From Lepidostoma basale (lineage: Eukaryota; Arthropoda; Insecta; Trichoptera; Lepidostomatidae): a stretch of DNA of 64,000 nucleotides. The notes below the pieces were generated by a model. The model did not search any database. It saw only the letters and a program-made list of their open reading frames with translations, and was not told the DNA's origin. Positions 1 through 10,002 of this stretch are shown here, one piece after another (position 1 is the stretch's first letter; the number at the start of each line of letters is the position of its first letter). The stretch spans positions 1,488,001 to 1,552,000 of the forward strand of contig JAHDVF020000177.1 of NCBI GenBank assembly GCA_022606425.2. Direction: 5' to 3'. The position numbers and the translations under genes were made by a program.

Positions 1-95
1 TTTATCAGTTTTATCATTTTTATAAAGAATTTTGACAGGTGTACAAATAAATTTTTCATTTGTTCCAATGACAATTTGAATAATTTCTTCAACAT
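1..95 (+). mobile_element. N element (non-coding LINE-A parasite), partial
   Basis: This stretch is nearly identical to positions ~244-338 of the next N copy (shared motifs ATTTTGACAGGTG and TTGTTCCAATGACAA). It breaks off directly into an antisense LINE-A fragment at ~96, so the junction is a recombination or insertion boundary. It has no coding capacity. Confidence 0.7.
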
Positions 96-212
96 AACAC
101 TACTCTATCCTGGCAAACCTGTCTAGCTTCCTCCACATTCATACGAGTCATACACGCATGTCGATTCCTCCGACTTCTAACATGACCAACCTTTAAAATC
201 TGATTAATTTAA
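96..212 (-). mobile_element. LINE-A 3' fragment
   Basis: Read on the minus strand this encodes the last part of the LINE-A C-terminal domain (QINQIL, GHVRSRR, then the MTR..MNVEEAR region). The tail and the distal 3' end are missing. It lies between two N-element segments. Confidence 0.7.
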
Positions 213-237
213 TTAATTTGACAAATTAATCAGATTA

Positions 238-1044
238 TAAGGTTTTATTAGTTTTATCGTTTTTATAAAGAATTTTGACAGGTGTACAAATAATTTTTTC
301 ATTTGTTCCAATGACAATTTGAATAATTTCTTCAATATTATTTTTAAGTTCTTGCTGGTTAAGTGCCTTATTACAGATAATTTAAAAAATGGTGGATACG
401 TGTAACATAAATTAAATAAACACAAAAGTCCGGATCGTCCATGTAAACATGTGCAACATTGAAAAAAACATTATGTGTTATTACATTATGTGCTAAATTA
501 AAAACAGTGGATACGTGGAACATATTATAAATTAAATAGACAATATGTGCACCGTCTAAAAAGAACATTTTGTGTTAAATTATTTTTATTTTGTTATTTT
601 ATTTTATATCATTGTATTTTATATTATTTGTTTTAGATTTATTTTGTGGGTGTTGGACGATCGAAGTGTGCGCGGGAGATGCCTATTACATTATGTGCTA
701 AATTAAAAAACAGTGGATACGTGGAACATATTATAAATTAAATAGACAATATGTGCACCGTCTAAAAATAACATTTTGTGTTAAATTATTTTTATTTTGT
801 TATTTTATTTTATATCATTGTATTTTATATTATTTGTTTTAGATTTATTTTGTGGGTGTTGGACGATCGAAGTGTGCGCGGGAGATGCCTATTGGTGGCG
901 ATGAGGTTTGCAACCCATCACACCGCGCCTCCCGCGGGGCGAAAAGAGAAGGATGGAGTGCCGCATCAGTAAAAGTGTGACAGTCCATTCTCTCTGCTTA
1001 CACTTTCGGGGAGACGGCGTGATGGTTAGTTAGTTAGTTAGTTA
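238..1044 (+). mobile_element. N element with internal tandem duplication
   Basis: Non-coding repeat sharing its body with the copies at 4.1 and 49.9 kb. It ends in the LINE-A type tail: GGGGAGACGGCGTGATGG followed by (TTAG)n at 1022-1044. A ~205-bp block is duplicated in tandem (about 481-685 and 686-892); both units run from ACATTATGTGCTAAATT to GGGAGATGCCTATT. Short open frames here are chance. Confidence 0.8.
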
Positions 1045-1285
1045 ATTTGACAAATTAGCCTAATTATTATTATGCATATAGCATGAACTGCCTTTTATAT
1101 GAAGAATATCTTCAGCAAACAAGTGAAAAACAGTTGTAATTCATTCATTGTATGGAAATTTAAATTTTGCCTCTTCGGTGTCCGCCTTATGGCAATTCAA
1201 ATTTTTTTTTTTTTAATTCCAGGGCTCAATGATGAATCAAAGATCGGACCAAAGTTGCCGATGCAGCGTGTAAAATAACTAATGT

Positions 1286-1500
1286 TTAAATGGAATGGGA
1301 TCGGTCATAAAGCAAGGACAACGGGTGATAAGATCTTCTGGCCTGGAGTGGCGAAAGAGAAACAGCTACACAAATTCTGGCAGATCACAAGCAAGATGGT
1401 CTGATGACATTAAACGAGTGGCAGGAGGTCAATGGCGCAGAGCGGCGAGGGATACAGTTGTGGAAGTCGGGAAGGGAGGCTTTTGTAGTATTATCATCTA
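1286..1500 (+). mobile_element. LINE-F (RTE-like) C-terminal fragment, decayed
   Basis: The plus-strand frame carries LEWRKR, GRSQARWSDDIKRVAGGQW and RRAARDT. This matches the end of RTE-type insect LINEs (LEWRPRT..GRPPARWTDDL) seen better preserved at 25.5 kb. Only the C-terminus remains and the last residues are scrambled. The assignment rests on motif recognition alone. Confidence 0.65.
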
Positions 1501-1739
1501 TATTACTATTCCATGCCAACGGACTCGCAGTAGAAACTTACTTTATTGGCTCTGATGTGAATTTCATGGACAACAAAATCAAGAGTTTTGTTTCTTTAAT
1601 ATAATGAATGTTTTCTGCAAATGTGATATAATATTGTTTATTTGATCATTAAATTTCATATAAAATATTCAAAAAATTGTTTTTCTATTACATTAGTAAT
1701 ATGTATTCAAGTTTATAATTCATTGTATTTTTTGAATAT

Positions 1740-1800
1740 ATATTGGGTTTATTTATGTACTCGAATTTAGCAATAGCGAAGCGTTGCCGGGTCAGCTAGT
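1740..1800 (+). mobile_element. Possible Helitron-like 3' end
   Basis: AGCGAAGCGTTGCCGGGT followed by CAGCTAGT resembles the 3' termini of insect Helitrons: a GC-rich short hairpin ending in CTAG with a T next to it. The hairpin is poor, no 5' TC end was located, and no Rep/helicase coding is present. Confidence 0.4.
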
Positions 1801-1805
1801 CCATA

Positions 1806-2024
1806 ATAAAAGGCGGGCCACACTGTGATAAACATTGGTCTCCACCAACGGTTTAAAACAGTTGAAAACAGTTGTAAACCAAAATTCGTTTGACGTAGCT
1901 TGTGGATAAACACGAATCCACAGCCGCGCGCGTTTATCCACAAGCTACGTCAAACGAATTTTGGTTTACAACTGTTTTAAACCGTTGGTGGAGACCGATG
2001 TTTATCACAGTGTGGCCCGCCTTT
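1806..2024. mobile_element. Foldback MITE, near-perfect palindrome
   Basis: Inverted arms of ~100 bp run inward from AAGGCGGGCCACACTGTG (left) and its complement (right, ending CACAGTGTGGCCCGCCTT). They meet at a short CG-rich centre (CACAGCCGCGCGCG). The left arm has a short extra AACAGTTG repeat. No coding. Superfamily and target duplication are unclear. Confidence 0.8.
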
Positions 2025-2321
2025 ACAACTTGAAAACAGAGGTTTTCATTTGTATTAATTAAAAAAAAAGCTACCGGCTATAAATGTTATGCTATCTTGA
2101 AAACATTTCATATATAAAAACTTTTGATAATTGAACACAAAGCGTTTAGATTGTAGATTATTTAAAAAAAACCTGAAAACATTGATACACTCAAGTAAAT
2201 ACGTATATCGCTGGCAACAAAAGGTGAATATTTTTTTTATAATCAGTACTTAACACGAGTGAAGAAAATATGATAAGTAATTGCATGATGCAATATATGA
2301 GTAACTATGCCAGATGCATAT
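2024..2321. other. No recognised feature
   Basis: AT-rich sequence with homopolymer runs. I see no coding, repeat or RNA signal. Confidence 0.5.
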
Positions 2322-2329
2322 GTATGTAT

Positions 2330-2958
2330 CAGTGGCGTGCCCAGGGATAACAAACTAAGGCAAGCCCATCCGATTTTTTATGAATGTTATATGTATAATA
2401 TAAATAGACAGTCTTACGAAAATCTATTCCAAAGATGCATGTTTTTTTCGCTGTAATTAGTCTACAAAACTCACAAAAGGTATATAATGACTGGACAGAA
2501 TTTTTAAACACATCTCGATGGCTTTGAAAAAATACATTTTATTCCTTTTGAACTAAACAACGAGATTGATCCAGAAATATCTTATTTTCTAAAACAAACC
2601 GCATATCTTTATTAAAAAAATATTTAATAATGTCTACGTAAAAAGATGTCGAATGTTTGAGATCTTCCAAAAGTTTCTTTTCTATGCCAATAATGAAGAG
2701 TTCGGAACGGCGATCTTGTCCCTGAGTAGGTATTTCTTAAGTAAGTATGAATTCGTTTTAATGCTGAAAATGCACGCTCTGCAGATGCACTTGTGGCTGG
2801 TATAGTGACAACCAAATAGGCTAACTTTAACAATTCCGAAAATGCATCTTCAAGACTATTTTCATTAATAAAATTTCATAAAAATACGTTTGGGGGTTTT
2901 GATTCAAAATTTCTTACGCACGCCGGGCTTTTGGGCTTCTATGGAAGTACCGCCACTG
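2330..2958 (-). mobile_element. hAT transposon remnant
   Basis: Both ends start with CAGTGGCG in inverted orientation (2330 and 2958). They are flanked by 8-bp sequences matching at 6 of 8 positions (GTATGTAT and CTATGTAC), fitting the hAT target duplication pattern. The minus strand inside encodes the hAT C-terminal dimerisation motif TIPATSASAERAFSALKRI (about 2700-2830), followed by a frameshift. The catalytic RNase H-like core is deleted, so this is a non-autonomous relic. Confidence 0.85.
2624..2833 (-). pseudogene. hAT transposase C-terminal dimerisation domain, fragment
   Basis: The residues around ATSASAERAFSALKRIHTYL and LRNT are the diagnostic block of hAT transposases, normally near the protein's C-terminus and used for dimer formation. 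The frame shifts after RNT; the neighbouring frame continues with a plausible SELFIIGIEKK. Most of the protein is absent, so it cannot be functional. Confidence 0.85.
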
Positions 2959-2966
2959 CTATGTAC

Positions 2967-3433
2967 TCGTATGTACCTTAATGTATTGTATATATTTGTC
3001 GATATATATACAGGAGCATTAATGCAGCTAGGGCGATGCTATGAAATATCAATTAACCTATCAACGTACTTGCTTCTACATATGTATGGTTAAACTCTAT
3101 TTACTATTTATTATGTAATAATTATACATTATTAGATGGCTATAAAGGTGATATGGGCCATTAACATATAAATATCGTTCGATGTTTTTCGTGTATGCTA
3201 AGCAAAATTATATAACATTTTTTTATGTACCTACTTAAATTTAAATATCTCATATTAAATATTTAATGATGTTAGGTACTTTTACGATTTGAAATAATGG
3301 ATTTAACCTTTTATAAACCGGAAAATCAAGTTGAAAGTTGTAATTTTTTTAAATATATTATTTGTATAAATGTAAATTAAATTTGTTGGCGTTAGAAAAT
3401 ACTTGCTTAAATCTAACCAACAAACTAACAAAC
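2967..3433. other. No recognised feature
   Basis: AT-rich sequence between the hAT relic and a LINE-A fragment. Nothing supportable seen. Confidence 0.5.
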
Positions 3434-3886
3434 AAGTCATCTCTCCGAAGGGGTAGGTAGAAATAATGGACCGCCATACTCTTCATTCCTGACCTATTTC
3501 TCTCGCTTCATCAACAATACATTGTGTCATGCATGCGTGGCTAACTATTAATATTTTATTGATTTGGTCCTGCCGTATTTCCTAGGTCTTTCTCTATTTC
3601 TAGTTCTGTTACGTCATATACTTTCTTCACTTCTTCATTCTCTCTTCGTTCAATCTTTCCATGTGTCCAAACCGTCTAAATGACCATTACATTATTTTGT
3701 TCAACACATTCATTCGCAGTAATCACTTCTTTTATTTGCATTTGATACTCCATCATTTACAGATTTAACACACATTCGTCTAAAAAATCTCATTCCTACT
3801 TCGTTTATTCTACTTTCATTCCTCTTTTGCCAATTCCATGCTGCATTTCCATACGCAAGGGTTGGTACAACACCATTGTGCACAGG
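3434..3886 (-). mobile_element. LINE-A 3' fragment, decayed
   Basis: On the minus strand it runs from the YGNAAWNWQK region through ESRINEVGMRFFRRMC, a degraded RWFGHMERM region and RPRKY to the tail motif CCCTTCGGAGAGATGAC. Several frameshifts are present and no (TTAG)n remains. Confidence 0.75.
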
Positions 3887-4105
3887 TATATTATTTTTTT
3901 TTAAGCAATATTCATACTTGCAGAAACAATATGAAAAATCATTTATGGACTTCAAACAAAGGAACATTATTTTTACTTTTAAACACATAATTTATGTTTA
4001 GAAAAAATGATAACGCGTTATTAAGGAAGAGAGAAAAAAAAACGCATTTAAAAATAGTTTGTATGCAGAATTCACAAATTTTAATAAATTACAGAATTAA
4101 TAACA

Positions 4106-4757
4106 GAACTGGTTCTGATTTTGAAAATTTGGTTTGGTTCATGTGGATCTCCCGTAAATTTTGAGATATTTCGTGTATAAGTGAATTGTTTTGGTCAATT
4201 TGATTGTTGTCGCACTTTATAATAGTTAATTGTGACACGAAATAAGGTTTCACTGTTTTGATGTTAAAATTATATAATTTGTTTGTTTATATGAAGAATT
4301 TTGGCGAGCGTAAAAATAAATTCTTCATTTGTTCCAACGTCAATTTGAATAAATTCTTAAATAATATTTCAAATTTCTTGGCGGAGTTGGATGGTTTTAA
4401 TTGCATAATTACAGTTAATTAAAAAAAAACGGTTGTTACGTGAAATATAAATTAAATAAACAAAAAATGTCCGGATTGTCCAGCTGTCAACAAGTGCAGC
4501 TTCTAAAAGAACATTATGTGTTAAATTATTTTTATTTTGTTATTTTATTTGATATCATTGTATTTATTTTAGATATATTTTGAGGACGTTTTAGTTTCTA
4601 ACTGTGCGCGGGAAATGCCTATTGGTGGCGATGAGGTTCGCAACCCATCACACCACGTCTCTCGCCGGGGCGAAAAGAGAAGGATGGAGTGCCGCATCGG
4701 TCGCAGATTCATTCTGCCTACCCTTTTGGGGAGACGGCGTGATGGTTAGTTAGTTAG
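4106..4757 (+). mobile_element. N element, full-length copy
   Basis: ~650-bp non-coding element starting near TTCTGATTTTGAAAATTTGG, the same start as the 49.9-kb copy. It ends with GGGGAGACGGCGTGATGG and (TTAG)n. TTAATAACA occurs just before the start (4097-4105) and at the tail end (4758-4766), a probable 9-bp target duplication. Its last ~55 bp match LINE-A; the rest does not, which suggests mobilisation by LINE-A enzymes. Confidence 0.8.
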
Positions 4758-4766
4758 TTAATAACA

Positions 4767-5205
4767 CAGTTCTTGTGGTAATACTTTATTTAAAATAAAG
4801 CAACATTTAAGTAAGTACTTACTAAAAAAGCATCTTCTCTCAGTAGTGATTAAAAATTAGAATGTATTTTTATTCCGGGTCCGTAATTTTTTCAAAATAA
4901 ATTTTCAAAAACTTTGGATGAAAAATGTATGTGGTAAAAAGAAGTCGTTCCTCCGGAGGGGTATGCTGAGAGAATAAACCTTTATACTGTTTTATCCTGA
5001 CATGCGATTCAATTCATCGTGACACGCTCACCCGTGATTAATTAGACTTTAAAGATGGCCGATATTTTTATCTAATAAATTTGGTAATGACGTATTTTCC
5101 AATGAATTTTTAATTTTAAGCAAGCCACCTATGTGACCTTTCTTTAATATTATCACTAACGCGTTCCGTTGCCATAAAATACGTATTTTATTTTAATCTA
5201 ATGAT
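4767..5205. other. Mostly unassigned sequence
   Basis: AT-rich. A short decayed LINE-A-like tail fragment may lie at ~4948-5030 (CCTCCGGAGGGGTA, then CCTGACA). Otherwise nothing seen. Confidence 0.45.
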
Positions 5206-5598
5206 AACTAACTAACTAACTAACCATCACGCCCGGAGGGGTAGGCAGAGAGGATGGATCGCCACAATGCTCTGTCCTGGCATACCTCTCGGGCTTCCTC
5301 TACATTCATACATCGTACCATGCATGCATGTCGATTATTCCGACTTCGAATGTGGCCGCCTTTTAGTAATTGATTCATTTGGTCATGCCATGTTTTCCTC
5401 GGTCGTCCTCAGCTTCTTTTTCCACTCACGTTGCTCGTGTACAACTTTTTAACCATTCTACTCTCATTCATTCGTTCCATATGTCCAAACCATCACAGGG
5501 ATCCTTTTTTAATTTTATCCATGGTGCAGTCATGTGCCTTACATTTCTATCTTATTTCATATTGGTATTCTATCATACAACGTTTTCCAGTTAAGTTC
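5206..5598 (-). mobile_element. LINE-A 3' fragment (subfamily A2)
   Basis: It begins with the complement of the (TTAG)n tail (AACTAACTAACTAACC) and the CTCCGGG tail motif. The minus strand then encodes the A2 form of the C-terminal domain (GHIRSRNN-like, SSVSGK-like, RGRPRKT, FGHMER, DKIKKGS). A deletion and frameshifts break the frame. Confidence 0.8.
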
Positions 5599-5664
5599 AA
5601 TTAAAATAATAGTAAATGAAAAATACTCGTAGTTATAAACCAAATGTTTTTTAATTAACTACTT

Positions 5665-5795
5665 CCACTTATTGTCTACATTTCAACAGCGACTGGTTTT
5701 GCCTGGCTAGGTATGACTGGTCCCATTCTGTCGATGCCAGCTAGCATGGTGAAACCGATCGCTGTCGAAATAAAGGCAATAAGTGGAATTACTCG
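5665..5795. mobile_element. Small foldback with decayed ribozyme-like arms
   Basis: The inverted arms share AATAAGTGGA and CAACAGCGA-/TCGCTGTCG-type sequence. The right arm contains CTGTCGA, a GCCA/TGGT stem and GAAACCG, resembling the hammerhead-like hairpins of this window but with core changes. A related half-copy lies at ~60130-60175. Confidence 0.5.
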
Positions 5796-5966
5796 TATAA
5801 TAGTACATAAAAAACATCGTTTTATTTTATTTTCAATTTCAATTTATTCAAAAAAATTATAAACATTACAGAATAACACATCCAAATCGTTTATAATCAC
5901 AATTATTACAAGCACAATTATTATAATCACAATTATTTTGTTCCAAATACATTATAACAATCAAGA

Positions 5967-6012
5967 CTAGTTAGTTTAACATCACGCCATTTCCCCGAAG
6001 GGGTAGTTTAGT
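5967..6012 (-). mobile_element. LINE-A tail fragment
   Basis: Only the distal 3' end is present: complement of GTTAG, then ATCACGCCATTTCCCCGAAG. It is followed directly by a LINE-K fragment on the plus strand. Confidence 0.65.
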
Positions 6013-6265
6013 AGCTATGAGGGAGTTTGGTAGCACTCCCACCGCATTCCTCTTGAGCAAGCTGGAAACCAATAGTCTACAGATAAGGAGGTTTGGATTC
6101 ATACTTACTCATTTCTTCAGACTTATTAGAAATATCAGACTTATCAGACTCCTCCATCTTTATGTTCCGGATGGTATACGTATATTCGACAGCGTCAGGA
6201 CATACTGTTTTATCTCCCAACACACAGAACGAACCTGCCTCTGGTGATGCTGGTAGGGAGAGAAA
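6013..6265 (+). mobile_element. LINE-K (jockey-like) C-terminal fragment
   Basis: The plus-strand frames encode LHLYVPDGIRIFDSVRTYCF and, after a frameshift, SGDAGREIKLLNMVAS. These match the C-terminus of the better copy at 13.7-14.3 kb on the minus strand (LYVPDGYLRHRLF..GRAIKLLNMIAS). Such YVPD..R and RT...P..R motifs end the reverse transcriptases of jockey-related LINEs. Confidence 0.6.
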
Positions 6266-6885
6266 TCAAACTGTTGAACATGGTCGCTTCTTAGATCGAC
6301 ATATTTCATATTCAAACAGAAAATACTACTCGTATATTACAATGTTCAAAAGGAAAATACTCTAAATATTCGAAAATACGAGTATTCAGCCTCATTAGTG
6401 TCGTACTGTTCATATGTACGTTACTATGTTGATTCATTCTTCCAAATCAACGATTCAAAAATGTTTGTATTAATGCTTATTTTGACAGCTTCGGGATTGA
6501 CTTCCGTGCGATGTTAGTATGTAAATAATGAAGTTAATTAATAAATTTCCACTCTAAACGAATGTATCAACAATTCATTGTATTTAACTGCTCGGTTGAT
6601 TATTGTTAACTTAAACAATGCTTCTCTTAGCGTGAATAGACGACATTTTATCCGACTTCCTGATTAAAAATAAGAGTTCTTGTTATCCAATTAGTAAGTA
6701 ACGTTTCGTTTTCCATGCTTACATTTACTCGAGAGTGACTTCTTTGTTATGTTGTGTTCGAATGAAATTATTCACTCTTTTCCGTCCAATGATGTAAATA
6801 TCCATATTAAATGAGAACACTTCTTGTTATACTCGTAAGTTCGCCGTAAGAAAGTCTCAACACGCAGCATCACGTTTCCAATAAT
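6266..6885. other. No recognised feature
   Basis: AT-rich unassigned sequence; no coding or repeat signal I can support. Confidence 0.5.
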
Positions 6886-7262
6886 ATTCTTCTTCTTCTA
6901 CCTCTTAGATTAGGTCGTATGACCTGTTTGTGACGGTGAGTTGTCCTAGGATGATGACAACCAGCCATCTTTCCATCTTTTTGGCGGCCTTTCTGGTAGT
7001 CTCTTGCTGCTTGGGTTTTCATCTTTAATAATTTTGCGATTCTTGCGTTCTCCATGCGTCTCTCCAAAAGCGCCTTCTGCTTCTTTCCCATCTTACTATG
7101 TCCTCAACACCACAGACATACCTGATCGTTTCATTTCTGAATCGATCTCTGAGGGTTTTGCCTGCAATGGAGCGTAGGGTTCGAATTTCCGCTACTCTAA
7201 GAAGGTTCTTAGTTCTATTGGTTTCGGCTCTGACCTCTATTCCATACGTCATGATGGGTCCA
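6886..7262 (-). mobile_element. LINE-C 3' fragment
   Basis: The minus strand encodes MTYGIEVRAETNRTKNLLRV, ..RTLRSIAGKTLRDRFRN, VEDIVRW and a final WRD block: the C-terminal region of a LINE distinct from LINE-A but with the same plan. It ends in a (GAA)n tail (complement at 6887-6900). A frameshift follows the WRDAWR region. Confidence 0.75.
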
Positions 7263-7454
7263 GTAATAAATAATGTTTCTAAAAATTATAGAAGCCAAAA
7301 TATCTGAACTTCCGAATGCCAAAAAAAAATTCAATGTTTAAGTTATTATGAAAACAATGTTTGTATTTATTGTTTGTTTTATAGTAACAATCAGTTTCGA
7401 CAGCTTGTTGATTAGTTACCAACGATAACATGTATATTTAAAACAAATAATATT

Positions 7455-7521
7455 AGGACAGAGCATTGTGGCGGTCCATCCGCTCTGCCTACCCCTCTGG
7501 AGGTAGTTGGTTAGGTAGTTA
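7455..7521 (+). mobile_element. LINE-A tail fragment
   Basis: GACAGAGCATTGTGGCGGTC, CTCTGCCTACCCCTCTGG and a GTTGGTTAGGTAGTT remnant show only the last ~65 bp of LINE-A. It abuts a ribozyme-bearing foldback. Confidence 0.75.
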
Positions 7522-7524
7522 AAT

Positions 7525-7912
7525 TAAAAAACTATGTTTTGTGTACCACAATTGTATTTTCATTTTTCGCGACAGCTGTTTCATCAACCTATATTGACAT
7601 CATCAAGTGTTACAATAATATATCAAATGTCAAATTTTCGTGATTATTCGAACCTTTATGTATATTTGTTCCTATGTTAATAATTTCAAAATTATATCAA
7701 AGAAATTATTCAAATTGACATAGGAACACATAAAGATTCGAAAAATGACGAAAACTTGACATTTGATATATTATTGTAACACCTGATGATGTCAACATAG
7801 GTTGACGAAACAGCTGTCGCGAAAAATAAAAAAATATAATTGTGATGTATGAAACAAAGTTTTTATGAATTTAACAGTTCATAATGTTAAAGTATCATAG
7901 TTTTTCGGCCAA
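7525..7912. mobile_element. Foldback element family Z with hammerhead-like motifs
   Basis: Two ~130-bp inverted arms surround a short centre near 7690. Each arm carries GAAACAGCTGTCGCG next to a CTGATGA-type core (left arm on the minus strand with a C3-to-T change, right arm intact). The right side continues into a Z-family end (TTTCGGCCAAAACAATGG) shared by copies at 26, 51 and 56 kb. It has no coding. The ribozyme links it to Penelope-like elements by inference. Confidence 0.75.
7782..7819 (+). ncRNA. Hammerhead-like ribozyme motif (Z, right arm)
   Basis: CTGATGA (7783-7789), one extra T, helix II GTCAAC/GTTGAC, GAA (7807-7809), helix III palindrome ACAGCTGT, cleavage-position C at 7818. 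Helix I is very short. The full conserved core C3-A9, G12-A14, A15.1/U16.1 and H17 is present. Confidence 0.65.
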
Positions 7913-8157
7913 AACAATGGACTAGAAATAAATCACTTAACGAAATAAAATAAAAATGATTTATTTCCTTTGTTGTAAGTAATTACCTGAACGCCAATAA
8001 GAACATTAAACTATCATTTTAAAATTTAAATTGATTCATAATATTTGTTATAACAAAAGCATAAACGTTCCAAAATAAATCTTTATAACTTCTGCCAAAA
8101 TGATCATATTTGTAAACAATTTTATAATATTTTAAATATGTATCTTTATAATATGTA

Positions 8158-8194
8158 TCACTGAAGAAGGACCGGTTGTCCGAAACATGTCTGA
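8158..8194 (+). ncRNA. Hammerhead-like ribozyme motif, solitary
   Basis: TCA/TGA helix I, CTGAAGA core (8161-8167), extra A, helix II GGAC/GTCC with loop CGGTT, GAA, palindromic helix III ACATGT and C at position 17 (8191). No inverted partner is seen nearby. Confidence 0.65.
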
Positions 8195-8957
8195 AATGTA
8201 ATTAAAAAAAAATTAAAGTTAGTGTTGTATATATTATATTATACAAAGCATATAAAAAGAAAAAGACAAATAAAACATCTACAACATAAAGTATGGCGAA
8301 CATAGAAGAAATAGAAGAAATAAAAAAAAAGTTTACAGTCAGTTAATATTATTTCTATATTTACGAAAATACGTTCCGATGAATACGGATAGAATAGAAA
8401 CCGGTCGGCAATATACGTGATCAAATGATAGTCATAATGAAATTTCGAGAGAATTCGAAATACTATAAAATAATAATTTTATATCGTCAATCCAATTGAA
8501 ATGTACATTATTGTAATTTAAGGTACTTGTTTTTTTATGAAGCTACTAATAAATTAAAAAAAAATTATCGTATATCATTACAGAAACATACAATAATACA
8601 TACATTATTAATGCGATTATATTAAAGTAATTTATAATGCAATATAAGCAGCTTGTGAGCTGTACCAATTGCATAGAGACAGTGACTCACCTACTGTATT
8701 ATATTATAATAGCACATAGTAACAAAAATAATTAGTTTTAACCGAAGCATTGCATGAGTAGGAACACGTAGTATAAATTAAACGTATACATAGCGTGTGC
8801 CTACGAACGCTGCTAGCTGTATCTCATTTCTTATGCAATATTCATTAAATATAGGCATTTGTATGCAGATATCTCAACTAAAAAAACGTGTATTTAGTTA
8901 CGATTTTTCAAGCAATAAACCATTTTTTTTTTTGTTCGTTTTTTTTGGTACTACTCT
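8195..8957. other. No recognised feature
   Basis: AT-rich sequence with A- and T-runs; nothing I can support. Confidence 0.5.
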
Positions 8958-9264
8958 CAAGGAGTAATGGTTTAGACACATGGAAAGAATGAGTGAAGAC
9001 AGAATGGTAAAGAAGGCATATGTAAACGGCGTGAACGGAGCTAGAAATAGAGGAAGGCCGAGGAAAACGTGGCACGATCAAATCAATCAAATATTGAATG
9101 TCGGTCACGTGAGGAGTCGGAGAAATCGACGTGCGTGCATGACAAGATTTATGAATGTAGAGGAATCGAGAGAAGTATGTCAGGACAGAACAGTACGGCG
9201 TTCCATTCTTTCTGCCTACCCCTCCGGGGAGACGGCGTGATGGTTATTTAGTTAGTTAGTTAGT
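8958..9264 (+). mobile_element. LINE-A 3' end (subfamily A3), intact C-terminal frame
   Basis: An open frame from MERMSEDRMVKKAYVNGVNG through RGRPRKTWHDQINQIL, GHVRSRRNRRACMTRFMN and REVCQDRT to SAYPSGETA-stop. It then has the CGGGGAGACGGCGTGATGG tail and (TTAG)n. The element is cut off upstream at about 8958, a typical 5' truncation. Confidence 0.85.
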
Positions 9265-9365
9265 CAATAATATTGATTATCTAATCTGTCGCTTTATACG
9301 TCAATAATCAGCAGATTCACAATATTTATCAAAATAAATATGAATATCAATAGAATTATTATTTA

Positions 9366-9405
9366 AATAAAAACGCCTGTTTTCTAGAAATTTTATTATA
9401 ACAAC
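9366..9405. repeat. Foldback family X, partial end
   Basis: AAAACGCCTGTTTTCTAGAA then TTTTATTATAA is one terminal segment of the family X foldback seen complete at 10.0 and 57.6 kb. It abuts the LINE-A tail at 9406. Confidence 0.55.
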
Positions 9406-9992
9406 AACAAACCATCACGCCGTTTCCCCGTAGGGGTAGGCAGAGAGAGTGGACCGCCACACTACTCTATCCTGGCACACCTCTCTAGAATCCTCCACAT
9501 TCATACAGCGAGTCATATACGCACGTCGATTTTTCCGACATCTAACATGGCCAACCTTTAAAATTTGATTAATTTGGTCATGCCATGTTTTCCTCGGTCT
9601 GCCTCGATTCCGTACTCCATTTACATCATTAACGTATACTTTCTTAGCCATTCTTTCTCCATCCATGCGCTCCATATGTCCGAACTAACGCAGCGATCCT
9701 TTCATAATTTTGTTCATAATACCTTCTTCCGCTTTACATTCCTTTCTTATATCAGCATTTGAGATTCTGTCGTATATCGTTCTACCGTATTTATTCTGCT
9801 CTCATCCCGCTTCTGCCAGTTCCATGCTTCGCTTCCATACATTAGAGTTGGGACCAGAACACCACTGTGAACGGCCGTTTTTGCTGTCATTGATAAATTC
9901 TTGTTTCCAATAACTATTTTTAAAGCTCCATTCACTTTGTTACCCGCACCAACACTTCTTTCGACGTCACTATCCTTTCGGCCATCCGCTGT
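9406..9992 (-). mobile_element. LINE-A 3' end (subfamily A1, (TTG)n tail)
   Basis: The minus strand encodes the LINE-A C-terminal region from ~SVDVERS-like and GNKVNGALKIVIGNKNLS, MYGSEAWNWQKRDESRIN, a frameshifted RSL region, to ERMDGERMAKKVYVNDVNG, RGRPRKTWHDQ and AYPYGETA. The tail is GGTTTGTTGTTG rather than (TTAG)n, which marks subfamily A1. Confidence 0.85.
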
Positions 9993-10002
9993 TATTATAA
10001 CT

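Noticed and set aside
1020..1045. (TTAG)n runs read as telomeric repeats
   Set aside because: The insect telomere repeat is TTAGG; these are TTAG units always attached to the same LINE-A or N-element 3' end, so they are retrotransposon tails.
7525..7912. Ordinary TIR DNA transposon
   Set aside because: The ribozyme core in the arms, the asymmetric Z end and the 12-14 bp target duplications of related elements fit a retroelement-derived foldback better, though Z itself lacks a clear duplication.
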